A stretch of 64,000 bases of DNA from Halodesulfovibrio sp. GTDB lineage: Bacteria; Desulfobacterota; Desulfovibrionia; Desulfovibrionales; Desulfovibrionaceae. Under the pieces are notes generated by a model. That model had not been told where the DNA came from. It saw nothing but the letters and a program-made list of their open reading frames with translations, and did not search any database. The DNA lies in contig NZ_JAOARI010000002.1 in the NCBI RefSeq assembly GCF_025210605.1, positions 62,001-126,000 on the forward strand, written 5' to 3'. The first letter of the stretch is position 1; each line of letters begins with the position of its first letter. This document shows, one piece after another, positions 18,749 through 25,889 of this stretch. The translations under genes and the position numbers were made by a program.

Positions 18749-20194
18749 ATGAAACTATCTCGAAGAAATTTTCTTAAATTTTGCGGTATCAACGCCGTAG
18801 CTCTCGGGCTTTCATCCGGCGTTTTGTCTAACCTTGAACAAGCGTTAGCAACAGGTGAGCCTAAAGTCATCTGGTTACAAGGTGCCAGTTGTTCCGGCTG
18901 TACAATTTCTACATTGAACCTTCTACAGGACACCGGCATTAAGAACGCTCATGACTTGCTTATTGATACTATCGACCTTCAGTATCACGGCACTGTTATG
19001 GGACTTGCCGGTGACGAGGCTCAAGAAAAAATCACAAACGCCGGAAACGGATTTATTCTCGTTGTTGAAGGAGCTATTCCTACAGCATTTAACGGGGAAG
19101 CATGTGTATTATGGGAAGACAACGGATCACCTGTAACGGTGAAAGATGCGCTTATTGACCTTGCAGGCAAAGCATCCGCCATTGTCTGTGCTGGAACCTG
19201 CGCCTCTTTTGGCGGTATCCCTGCTGCTGGTCCTAATCCTGCCGCCGTAAAAAAAGTGTCAGACATTATTTCACAGGATGTCATCAATATTCCGGGCTGT
19301 CCTGTGCATCCTGAACGCTTAGTACTTACTCTTGCCAAGCTCATTGCCGGTGAAACAGTCAGACTACTTCCAGACGGTAAAAGTATATGGGAAGGTCAAG
19401 ATGGACGCTGTCACAGCTGTCATGATCATGGCAAAACCGGTCTGCCTGCAAATCACCCCCCAACAGCAGGACAATCCTGTAATGCATCAGGTTGCCACTC
19501 CGTTATGGATAAACTTCTACTTCCAAGCGACCACCCCTCTATAGGTAAAAAACCATGTGCGACATCAGGATGTCATGACCGTGGACAACATCTGGATGAC
19601 ACGGACAAGCATAGAAATCTAGCTGGTAAAGACTGCTCAAGCTGTCACTCTGGTGGATTTGATGACGATGACGATGATGATCGCAGCTACAGTAGTTTCA
19701 GCAGTAGTAGCAGTCGCTATGATTGGAATCCACCAAGTTCATCTAAGCAGTCTTGCACATCATGCCACAGCGATAAATCAAGCCATATTCCGACACGAGA
19801 AATACAGCTTTACGGTACGCCTTTTGATAATCAACGCGTTCCTGCAACATATTTCAAAAGTCCTATCTGCCCGTGCAGCAGACAGGTTGGTGGTCTCGCT
19901 ACCGCCTACGGTTCTAGCTCAAAATGCCAATATGACCTCGGATGCAGAGGTTCACTGGCTTTTTCCGATTGTCCAACCAGAAAATGGCACGGTGGAATCA
20001 CATGGTGCATGGAAGCAAATGCACCATGCACAGCCTGCGTACATCCGGCATTTCCTGACGCCAGCAACAGAGCACTGTTAAAGGTAGGGAAAAAAGCCAG
20101 CGGCGTGTTTATGGAAGAAGAAAAAGAGCCAGTCAAACCACCTGTACAGAAGGCAACCACACTCGCACCTATCATGAAACTTTTAATGGATTAG
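18749..20194 (+). CDS. [NiFe] hydrogenase small subunit with inserted multiheme domain
   Basis: Electron-transfer subunit of a periplasmic uptake-type hydrogenase, 481 residues versus ~290-320 for relatives. A Tat signal (SRRNFLKF) opens the protein. Proximal cluster ligands are visible (C48SGC51, GTCASFGG, IPGCPVHP). An insert of ~130 residues (about 215-347) follows, with five c-type heme motifs: C221HSCH, C244-x4-C249H, C270-x4-C275H, C296SSCH and C336TSCH, plus a poly-Asp/Ser linker near 303-320. The usual fold resumes at LYGTPFDNQ. CQYDLGCRG and DCPTRKWHGGITWC resemble [NiFeSe] HysB. The normal distal-cluster H-x-x-C is absent (D360/R363 align there); C374PC376 may replace it. The C-terminus, APIMKLLMD, matches the tail of the protein at 5147. 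RBS is weak (AAAGTGGATG). Confidence 0.9.
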   Translation: MKLSRRNFLKFCGINAVALGLSSGVLSNLEQALATGEPKVIWLQGASCSGCTISTLNLLQDTGIKNAHDLLIDTIDLQYHGTVMGLAGDEAQEKITNAGNGFILVVEGAIPTAFNGEACVLWEDNGSPVTVKDALIDLAGKASAIVCAGTCASFGGIPAAGPNPAAVKKVSDIISQDVINIPGCPVHPERLVLTLAKLIAGETVRLLPDGKSIWEGQDGRCHSCHDHGKTGLPANHPPTAGQSCNASGCHSVMDKLLLPSDHPSIGKKPCATSGCHDRGQHLDDTDKHRNLAGKDCSSCHSGGFDDDDDDDRSYSSFSSSSSRYDWNPPSSSKQSCTSCHSDKSSHIPTREIQLYGTPFDNQRVPATYFKSPICPCSRQVGGLATAYGSSSKCQYDLGCRGSLAFSDCPTRKWHGGITWCMEANAPCTACVHPAFPDASNRALLKVGKKASGVFMEEEKEPVKPPVQKATTLAPIMKLLMD

Positions 20195-20197
20195 CAC

Positions 20198-21604
20198 ATG
20201 AAAAAGATAATTCACCCCCTCACCCGCGTTGAGGGACATATGAAAATGGAAATCGAAACCGCTTCTGACGCTTCAGGTAACCAGACTATCACCAATGCGG
20301 CATGTGCAGGTTCATTATACCGCGGATTTGAAAATATTCTTATTGGACGTAATCCGGTGGACGCAATTACCATCACAGAGCGTATTTGCGGAGTCTGTCC
20401 GGTTGTGCACGGCATCACAGCTGCCACTGCTTTGGAAAATGCGTCAGGGGAGCAGCCACCTAAAAATGCGAAAATTGTTCGCGACTTGATGCTTGCATCA
20501 AACTTTGTGGCAAACCACATTACGCATTTTTATCTGCTTGCACTTCCAGACTATGTTGCAGGCTCTCAAGGCTCTTTTGCACAAGAGACGTGGAGCGTAG
20601 ACATGCGAAGTGATGCTGCGTTGCAAAGCATTCCAACTCACATGAACAAAGCCTTGGAAGCTCGACGAAAAGCCCATGAAATGACAGCAATATTCGGTGG
20701 CAGAATGCCGCATCCTCCTTCGATTATTCCGGGAGGACAGACAGCAGGACTCGAAACAGCACGAGTGAACAAGTTCAAAGCCTTGCTTGCCGAGGTTAAG
20801 GCGTTCACGCGCACATATTTTCGTCCAGATGTGGAAACATTAGCGCGAGTGTATCCAGAGTACTACAACATCGGTAGAGGGCCGGGTAACCTAATGTGCT
20901 TTGATGTATTTTCACACGGCACAAATTCCCCGCTTCTTCCGGGGGGCTATGTTCTTGATGGTTCTTCAACAGTTAACAAAGTCTACACTGGTGAAATAGA
21001 AGAAACCACCAAATTTGCTTTTTATACAGAAGAGTCCGGCGGCCATCCTTCTTCCGGCTCAACAACTCCTGAATACCCAAAAGACGATGCTTACACTTGG
21101 ACAAAAGCACCGCGCTATCGCGGGCTTCCGATGGAATGCGGTCCCCTTGCTCGTCTTTGGATGTCAGGAAAATACCGTCATGGAATTTCAGCAATGGATA
21201 GAATGATGGCACGCTTAGTCGAAACAGAATTACTTTTAACTGAAATGTCCTCTTGGATTACGCAAGGCGATGCATCATCTGTACATAATGGATTTAACGT
21301 ACCGAACAGTGCCAAAGCATTCGGGTTAACAGAGGCTCCACGCGGCGCAATTGGGCACTGGCTGAGCATTAGCGAAGGTAAAATTTCTTCTTACCAAGTC
21401 ATTACACCGACGTGCTGGAATTGCTCCCCCAAAGATGCCAGTGGAAAACACGGGGCATTAGAAGAAGCATTGCTCTCCGTACCCGTTACTAATATTGACC
21501 AGCCAATTGAGGCGTTGCGCGTTGTGCATTCCTTTGACCCATGCCTCGACTGTTCTGTCCACGTAATGCAGGCAGACGCAAAAGAGCACCACATTGTTGG
21601 CTAA
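20198..21604 (+). CDS. [NiFe] hydrogenase large (catalytic) subunit
   Basis: Holds the NiFe active site. The L1 motif RICGVCPVVH (C64, C67) and the L2 motif DPCLDCSVH (C449, C452, H455) supply all four nickel ligands. The position that is selenocysteine in [NiFeSe] enzymes is a Cys codon (TGT), so this is a plain [NiFe] enzyme. A 13-residue tail (VMQADAKEHHIVG) after H455 would be removed by a maturation protease that is not encoded here. 468 residues is short, as in the HysA group. It has no export signal and would be co-exported with the Tat-tagged small subunit. Three bases follow the small-subunit stop and it overlaps the prepilin peptidase gene by 11 bases. Confidence 0.95.
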   Translation: MKKIIHPLTRVEGHMKMEIETASDASGNQTITNAACAGSLYRGFENILIGRNPVDAITITERICGVCPVVHGITAATALENASGEQPPKNAKIVRDLMLASNFVANHITHFYLLALPDYVAGSQGSFAQETWSVDMRSDAALQSIPTHMNKALEARRKAHEMTAIFGGRMPHPPSIIPGGQTAGLETARVNKFKALLAEVKAFTRTYFRPDVETLARVYPEYYNIGRGPGNLMCFDVFSHGTNSPLLPGGYVLDGSSTVNKVYTGEIEETTKFAFYTEESGGHPSSGSTTPEYPKDDAYTWTKAPRYRGLPMECGPLARLWMSGKYRHGISAMDRMMARLVETELLLTEMSSWITQGDASSVHNGFNVPNSAKAFGLTEAPRGAIGHWLSISEGKISSYQVITPTCWNCSPKDASGKHGALEEALLSVPVTNIDQPIEALRVVHSFDPCLDCSVHVMQADAKEHHIVG

Positions 21605-22229
21605 TACGCAGGAATTGGTATTCGCAGCAGCACTTGGCGTATGCTGCGGGCTTGCCGGAACTCGCTTTGCCCATCATTACACACGGAAAATTCAAAGCGA
21701 GTCCCCGTCAGGTGTTGGCATTACGGCGTGCTGCATCAGCTGGTGTGTACTGGCACTCCTTACAACAGGAGTAAATTTCGGGTGGTTTGCTATATCTTGC
21801 ATAGGAGCCATGCTTATTACAGCCAGCGCCATTGATCTAAAAGTATTATTGCTACCAGATGTGCTCACGCTACCAGCCGCCGCATTATCTATTCCTGTTT
21901 CCATTTTTCTCATTGGGAACAGCCCTGAATTTGCACTATATGGTGCACTCGCTGGCTCAGGATTTTTTTACATCATCGCGGCGATATATGAAAAAATCCG
22001 CAAACGATCAGGGCTGGGCATGGGAGATGTGAAGCTGCTTCTCAGCCTTGGTGCGTTCACTGGTCCATCAGGGATTTTCTATGCAATTACATTCGGGAGC
22101 ATGCTGTTGCTTCTCTGGAGTATACCGCAGTTACTTTTTTCTAAACAACGAGCTAGCAGGATGCAGACAGCATTACCCTATGGACCATTTTTATGCTTAG
22201 GCGCAATGAGCGTCTTTATGTTGCAATAA
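21594..22229 (+). CDS. cpaA: Prepilin peptidase TadV/CpaA (A24 family)
   Basis: Membrane aspartyl protease that cuts Flp and the TadE/F pseudopilins. 211 residues, about six hydrophobic segments. The two catalytic aspartates are in TASAIDLKVLLLPD and GLGMGDVKLLL (the G-x-G-D motif). The N-terminal methyltransferase domain of bifunctional PilD is absent, as expected for TadV. The start is uncertain: the TTG at 21594 lies inside the hydrogenase large-subunit gene and no ATG occurs before the first membrane segments. Its overlap with the hydrogenase shows that the hydrogenase is truly inside the tad operon. Confidence 0.9.
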   Translation: MLANTQELVFAAALGVCCGLAGTRFAHHYTRKIQSESPSGVGITACCISWCVLALLTTGVNFGWFAISCIGAMLITASAIDLKVLLLPDVLTLPAAALSIPVSIFLIGNSPEFALYGALAGSGFFYIIAAIYEKIRKRSGLGMGDVKLLLSLGAFTGPSGIFYAITFGSMLLLLWSIPQLLFSKQRASRMQTALPYGPFLCLGAMSVFMLQ

Positions 22230-22261
22230 ACCAACTCGAGTTTCGACTCTTACTGCATGGT

Positions 22262-23143
22262 ATGAAAAAACACGTCATCATCCTTGGTGGAAAAACCGGA
22301 CTCCTTGGTCAAGCGCTTGCGGCAGAATACCAAGCTGCGGGCTATACTGTTCACGCACCGCTGCGAACGGACTTTGATACTCTTAATAGTGCTCAGCTAG
22401 CAAAACACATCGACTCTATAGAGCCAGAGATTGTTATCAACGCAATCGGGTATACTCATGTAGATCAGGCAGAAAAAAACACGGATGAAGCCTACGCTGT
22501 TAATACAACGTCTTGTGAAACACTCGCTGAGGTTTTGAGCACACGCCCTGTGCGCTGTATTTCATTCAGCACAGATTATATATTTAGCGGGCAGAATGAC
22601 ACTCCTTATACTGAAAAAGATATCCCCAACCCCCGTAATGTGTACGCAAAAACAAAATTACTCGGCGAATACGCATTGCTTGACCGCATTGCAGATAAAA
22701 CCATGATTCTACGGACTGCATGGTTGTTCGGACTTCATAAAGCAAATTTTGTCAGCACAATTACAGCTCTTTCTCGGCAAAAAAAAGAACTGCCCGTCAT
22801 TGCAGACCAAGTAGGCAGCCCAACAAGTACACATGATTTAGCCCGAGCATGCCTTACGCTATCTGCCACAGAAACAAATGGGGTGTATCACATTACCAAC
22901 TCCGGCACTGCAAGCTGGTATGAACTCGCTCAAGCTGCTGTAACCTTGGCAGGACACCCAGATAATATTGTTCCTATACGTACCGCTGACTACAACCAGC
23001 AAGCACCCCGTCCAGCCTACTCTGCGCTATCTACAGACTTGCTTACCCTCAACACAGGCATCACTATGCGCCCTTGGAAAGAGTCACTCGCAGAATATGT
23101 TTACGCGTCATCACAAAAGGAAATCACTCATGCAAATTTTTGA
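22262..23143 (+). CDS. rfbD: dTDP-4-dehydrorhamnose reductase
   Basis: Last step of dTDP-L-rhamnose synthesis (NAD(P)H-dependent reduction). The ATG at 22262 gives ~293 residues starting MKKHVIILGGKTGLLGQAL, with a Rossmann G-x-x-G-x-x-G; upstream in-frame starts lie inside the prepilin peptidase gene. The catalytic Y-x-x-x-K is in NVYAKTKLLGE, and FSTDYIFSGQ is typical of RmlD. It overlaps rfbC by 14 bases. Supplies rhamnose for surface glycans or possibly for pilin glycosylation. Confidence 0.93.
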   Translation: MKKHVIILGGKTGLLGQALAAEYQAAGYTVHAPLRTDFDTLNSAQLAKHIDSIEPEIVINAIGYTHVDQAEKNTDEAYAVNTTSCETLAEVLSTRPVRCISFSTDYIFSGQNDTPYTEKDIPNPRNVYAKTKLLGEYALLDRIADKTMILRTAWLFGLHKANFVSTITALSRQKKELPVIADQVGSPTSTHDLARACLTLSATETNGVYHITNSGTASWYELAQAAVTLAGHPDNIVPIRTADYNQQAPRPAYSALSTDLLTLNTGITMRPWKESLAEYVYASSQKEITHANF

Positions 23144-23681
23144 TACGCCGTTGAAAGACATGCTTGTTCTTAAACCTGACGTATTCACAGATGAACGCGG
23201 CTTTTTCTTTGAAAGCTTCAATCAAAAAAAATTCGAAGATGCTGTTGGGAAAAGCGTATCTTTTGTGCAGGACAATCAATCATGTTCCCGCAAAAACGTA
23301 CTTAGAGGTCTGCATTACCAACGGACACCGCATGAACAAGGCAAGCTTATTCACTGCATCAGCGGTTGCATTTACGACGTTGCGGTCGATATTCGCCCTA
23401 CGTCCGCAACCTATGGAAAATGGTTCGGCAAATATCTTTCCAGCGAAACCAAAGAACAGCTTTGGATTCCTGAAGGGTTCGCGCATGGATTTTTCACCTG
23501 CTCCCATGAAGCGACTATAGCGTATAAAGTCACGTCATTTTACAACCCACACGCTGAGGTCACGATTGCTTGGAACGATCCCACAATAAATATTTCATGG
23601 CCAATAGAGACTCAGCCAATTCTTTCACCTAAAGACGCAATCGCACCTCTTTTAGCTGACTGCAGCGCAGAAGCTGTTTAG
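23130..23681 (+). CDS. rfbC: dTDP-4-dehydrorhamnose 3,5-epimerase
   Basis: Epimerase before RfbD in dTDP-rhamnose synthesis. The ATG at 23130, with AAAAGG just upstream, gives 183 residues. DERGFFFESFNQ, SCSRKNVLRGLHYQ and PEGFAHGFF match the cupin-fold RmlC family including its catalytic His. rfbA and rfbB are not in the window. The region 23720-23752 after the gene has an 8-bp inverted repeat (CTGGCAAT/ATTGCCAG) that may aid termination. Confidence 0.94.
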   Translation: MQIFDTPLKDMLVLKPDVFTDERGFFFESFNQKKFEDAVGKSVSFVQDNQSCSRKNVLRGLHYQRTPHEQGKLIHCISGCIYDVAVDIRPTSATYGKWFGKYLSSETKEQLWIPEGFAHGFFTCSHEATIAYKVTSFYNPHAEVTIAWNDPTINISWPIETQPILSPKDAIAPLLADCSAEAV

Positions 23682-23954
23682 GAACTCGCCAACTACTCGC
23701 TAAAGCGCACCGAGTACCACTGGCAATCTACCTGCCTACCGAGTATTGCCAGAAAAAGAACGTCCTTTAGCACAAAGCCCCATGTGTACCGCATTTCGGG
23801 TGAACAATGGGGTCGAATCCCATTTGCAGCCACATCTCGTATTGCTAGTATTAATTCAAATAGATAGACATTAATGGCAGAGATTATTTCAAAACTCTAA
23901 ATCACCCCATCTTAACTTTTAAGCTCTATTCGTTATCAAGCTGCATGGAGGAAC
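23682..23954. other. Intergenic region with a tRNA T-arm-like hairpin
   Basis: No gene. AATGGGGTCGAATCCCATT (about 23799-23817) folds as a 6-bp stem with a 7-nt loop like a tRNA T-arm and is followed by TTGCAGCCACA, like an acceptor strand. No matching 5' half is visible upstream. It may be a tRNA remnant left by an older insertion; chance cannot be excluded. Confidence 0.3.
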
Positions 23955-25058
23955 ATGATGAACTATCTCAAAGTTCGCTCGCTATATTTTATTAAAGGGC
24001 TCAACTACGAAGGTGCTGCATTCTCCCTGTTAACCGATGACTGCCAACTTACCATATTCTCAAAATTAGAAAAAAATGTGATAAAACCGTATGCTATAAT
24101 AAATAAATTTGGAGCTGAGCTTCTATCAGCCATGTCAGGAAAAACTTGGCAACGCCACCCAATAGAAGAATATGAAACAGCACTTCTTAACAAATATAAC
24201 TTAGAATCCCAAACAGGAACCTTTATTCAAGTCAGCAATCGAATAGAAACAGGTGTAGAACTATTTCCTATGGAAGATTCAAGCCCACTTGCTAAGCCAG
24301 CTAGGACTCAACCTACCCCTACAAAGGATCATCGCGTTCACGGACACATTTCTTATTATGAAGTCGATGGTATTATTACTGGATTCTTACCAAGTGAGCT
24401 AGAGCATGAACTACTAACTCTAGAAAAAAAAGAAGCAACTAGCCTAGGTATCTACCTAATAAAAAGTAAGAACTCTATTTCAACACAAAAGCTAGCATCC
24501 TCTACATCAATTGAGACACCGGGTATGGAAGTATGGCTAAATAAAATCGCTTGTTCTGCATCAATGGAGATTATTGAAACATGCAATGATACAAATACAA
24601 TGGTAAATAATTTTTACTCAAACTCTATTCTAACCAATAACATCGATGGGCTACTCCTGATGCAATCGCTAGGACACAAGACTGCAACACCATACGTACA
24701 ATTTATATCTTTATGGATAGTCCTAGAAAAAATAAGTAGCAATGCATTCAAAGAACTGAGTAAACAGGAGATATATGATCTATCGCAAAAAAATTACAAC
24801 TTACTAAACAAAAACACGAAAAAATACATTAATTACGTTGCAACGAAATCTGTGACAAGAATTAACAAAGCAAAATTCTATCTTACAGATAAGTTTATCA
24901 TTTCGGCGGCGGCTGCAGGAATTGAGCTTAATGACGAAACAATAACCCTTTTTAGAAATGTAAAAAAAACTAGAGACGAAGTTCATAGCTCTGTATGCGA
25001 ATACGGAAATTTTCCCACTGAATCTATTTTTAAGCTCCTCCGAATGCTTTGCTCTTAG
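23955..25058 (+). CDS. Protein of unknown function, possible HEPN-like C-terminus
   Basis: A 367-residue protein I cannot assign. Codon use is clearly AT-richer than the tad operon, which suggests recent acquisition. It has a GGAGG ribosome-binding site just upstream. There is no signal peptide or clear membrane segment. The last ~110 residues are helical, ending with TLFRNVKKTRDEVHSSV, which recalls the R-x(4-6)-H region of ApeA/HEPN RNases but with only three residues between Arg and His. If right, it could be a stand-alone abortive-infection gene. It sits between rfbC and the mobile-region boundary. Confidence 0.6.
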   Translation: MMNYLKVRSLYFIKGLNYEGAAFSLLTDDCQLTIFSKLEKNVIKPYAIINKFGAELLSAMSGKTWQRHPIEEYETALLNKYNLESQTGTFIQVSNRIETGVELFPMEDSSPLAKPARTQPTPTKDHRVHGHISYYEVDGIITGFLPSELEHELLTLEKKEATSLGIYLIKSKNSISTQKLASSTSIETPGMEVWLNKIACSASMEIIETCNDTNTMVNNFYSNSILTNNIDGLLLMQSLGHKTATPYVQFISLWIVLEKISSNAFKELSKQEIYDLSQKNYNLLNKNTKKYINYVATKSVTRINKAKFYLTDKFIISAAAAGIELNDETITLFRNVKKTRDEVHSSVCEYGNFPTESIFKLLRMLCS

Positions 25059-25439
25059 CGACAACAAGCTCGTAACGGGACTCCCCCCCCCGCACTCCTT
25101 ATTCAAACCCATGCCATATTCTACTCATAATTTGATTCAACTAGCTGAGTATTTAAATCTTGGCGACATATTTATGGCAAACTGAGAACTGGCTAAACGT
25201 TACATATAAGCAAAAGCTATTCTTACTCCACTTGGGAACTGCAGGAAGTTGCAAGGAAAACTCTTGCAGCAACACATGAAATTCGGGGGCAAGCTCAGTC
25301 CTGCGCATCAACAAAAGGTGTTGCGTAGTTTCTATTTCTCCTTACATGCTGGTAGTAATACCAAAATGCTGTAACGCACTAATCGAGTTATACGCAAAAC
25401 TCCCTGCACGTTCTTAGCGTGTATGACATCATAAAAAAT

Positions 25440-25477
25440 ATCGCAGCTCCATAGGAGCACACCTATGGAGCTGCGAT
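25440..25477 (-). terminator. 16-bp perfect hairpin, likely minus-strand terminator
   Basis: ATCGCAGCTCCATAGG (25440-25455) pairs perfectly with 25462-25477 around a 6-nt loop. Read on the minus strand it is followed by ATTTTTTATG, a U-run, so it best fits a terminator for minus-strand transcripts coming from the RiPP operon. Confidence 0.6.
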
Positions 25478-25572
25478 TGTACAAGTGCAACCATGTGCTT
25501 GCTGACATAACATAGCACTCCTACTACTTTTGCATAAAAAAAGCCTTCGAAGGTTTAGCTAGCTAAATAGAA

Positions 25573-25666
25573 CAAGCACGTTTCTCCCAATCGTTGGACA
25601 CAAAAAAAGCCCTCACAGCTTTCACTGTAAGGGCTTTTTTTAATGGCGGAGAGGAAGGGATTCGAA
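25573..25666. repeat. Left 94-bp direct repeat (tRNA-Ser 3' end plus terminator)
   Basis: Matches 43190-43283 over 94 bases with about 10 differences and no gaps. Positions 25644-25666 are the last 23 bases of tRNA-Ser(UGA) with one change; the rest is the terminator downstream of the tRNA. This is the layout expected when an element integrates at a tRNA 3' end and marks the far boundary of the mobile region. Confidence 0.85.
25607..25636. terminator. Bidirectional terminator in the left repeat
   Basis: AAGCCCTCACAG (25607-25618) pairs with CTGTAAGGGCTT (25625-25636) with one mismatch. It is preceded by an A-run and followed by a T-run, so it can act on both strands. Probably the original chromosomal terminator of tRNA-Ser. 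Confidence 0.8.
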
Positions 25667-25889
25667 TTAATAGTTAACCATTTGAATTTTAACTAGTTAA
25701 ATAATATTTAGATTATAATGTGCACCCTGTGTACCAGTTCTGGAGCGAGCACTGGGTTCGCATCTTAGCTGCTATCTTTAAAGTTATAAGCGAACTAAGT
25801 ATTATTCTCTTCCACCACATAAAATACACCTACACGTGCTCACCTAAGTCCTGGCGCCAAATGAAGGAGCATAGGCACTCTATATATGA

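Larger units (their letters stand above)
25059..25889. other. Intergenic region spanning the mobile-region boundary
   Basis: No convincing gene. It holds a run of nine C (25083-25091), a 16-bp perfect hairpin (25440-25477), a bidirectional terminator (25607-25636) and the tRNA-Ser 3'-end fragment (25644-25666). Sequence after 25667 is AT-rich and leads into the 3' end of the MacB-like gene. Confidence 0.6.

Noticed and set aside
19660..19720. Poly-Asp/Ser stretch as an EF-hand or assembly error
   Set aside because: GATGACGATGACG coding for Asp then Ser is in frame and joins two heme motifs cleanly, so a flexible linker is the better reading; no calcium loop spacing is present.
21534..21565. 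Possible selenocysteine hydrogenase
   Set aside because: The small subunit resembles HysB, but the large subunit's L2 motif reads D-P-C-L-D-C with ordinary Cys codons, so it is not a [NiFeSe] enzyme.
23799..23827. A functional tRNA gene
   Set aside because: Only a T-arm-like hairpin and a possible acceptor strand are visible; no 5' half, anticodon arm or CCA in register.
25083..25091. Nine-C run as a phase-variable tract
   Set aside because: It lies after the stop of the 23955 gene with no frame to switch.
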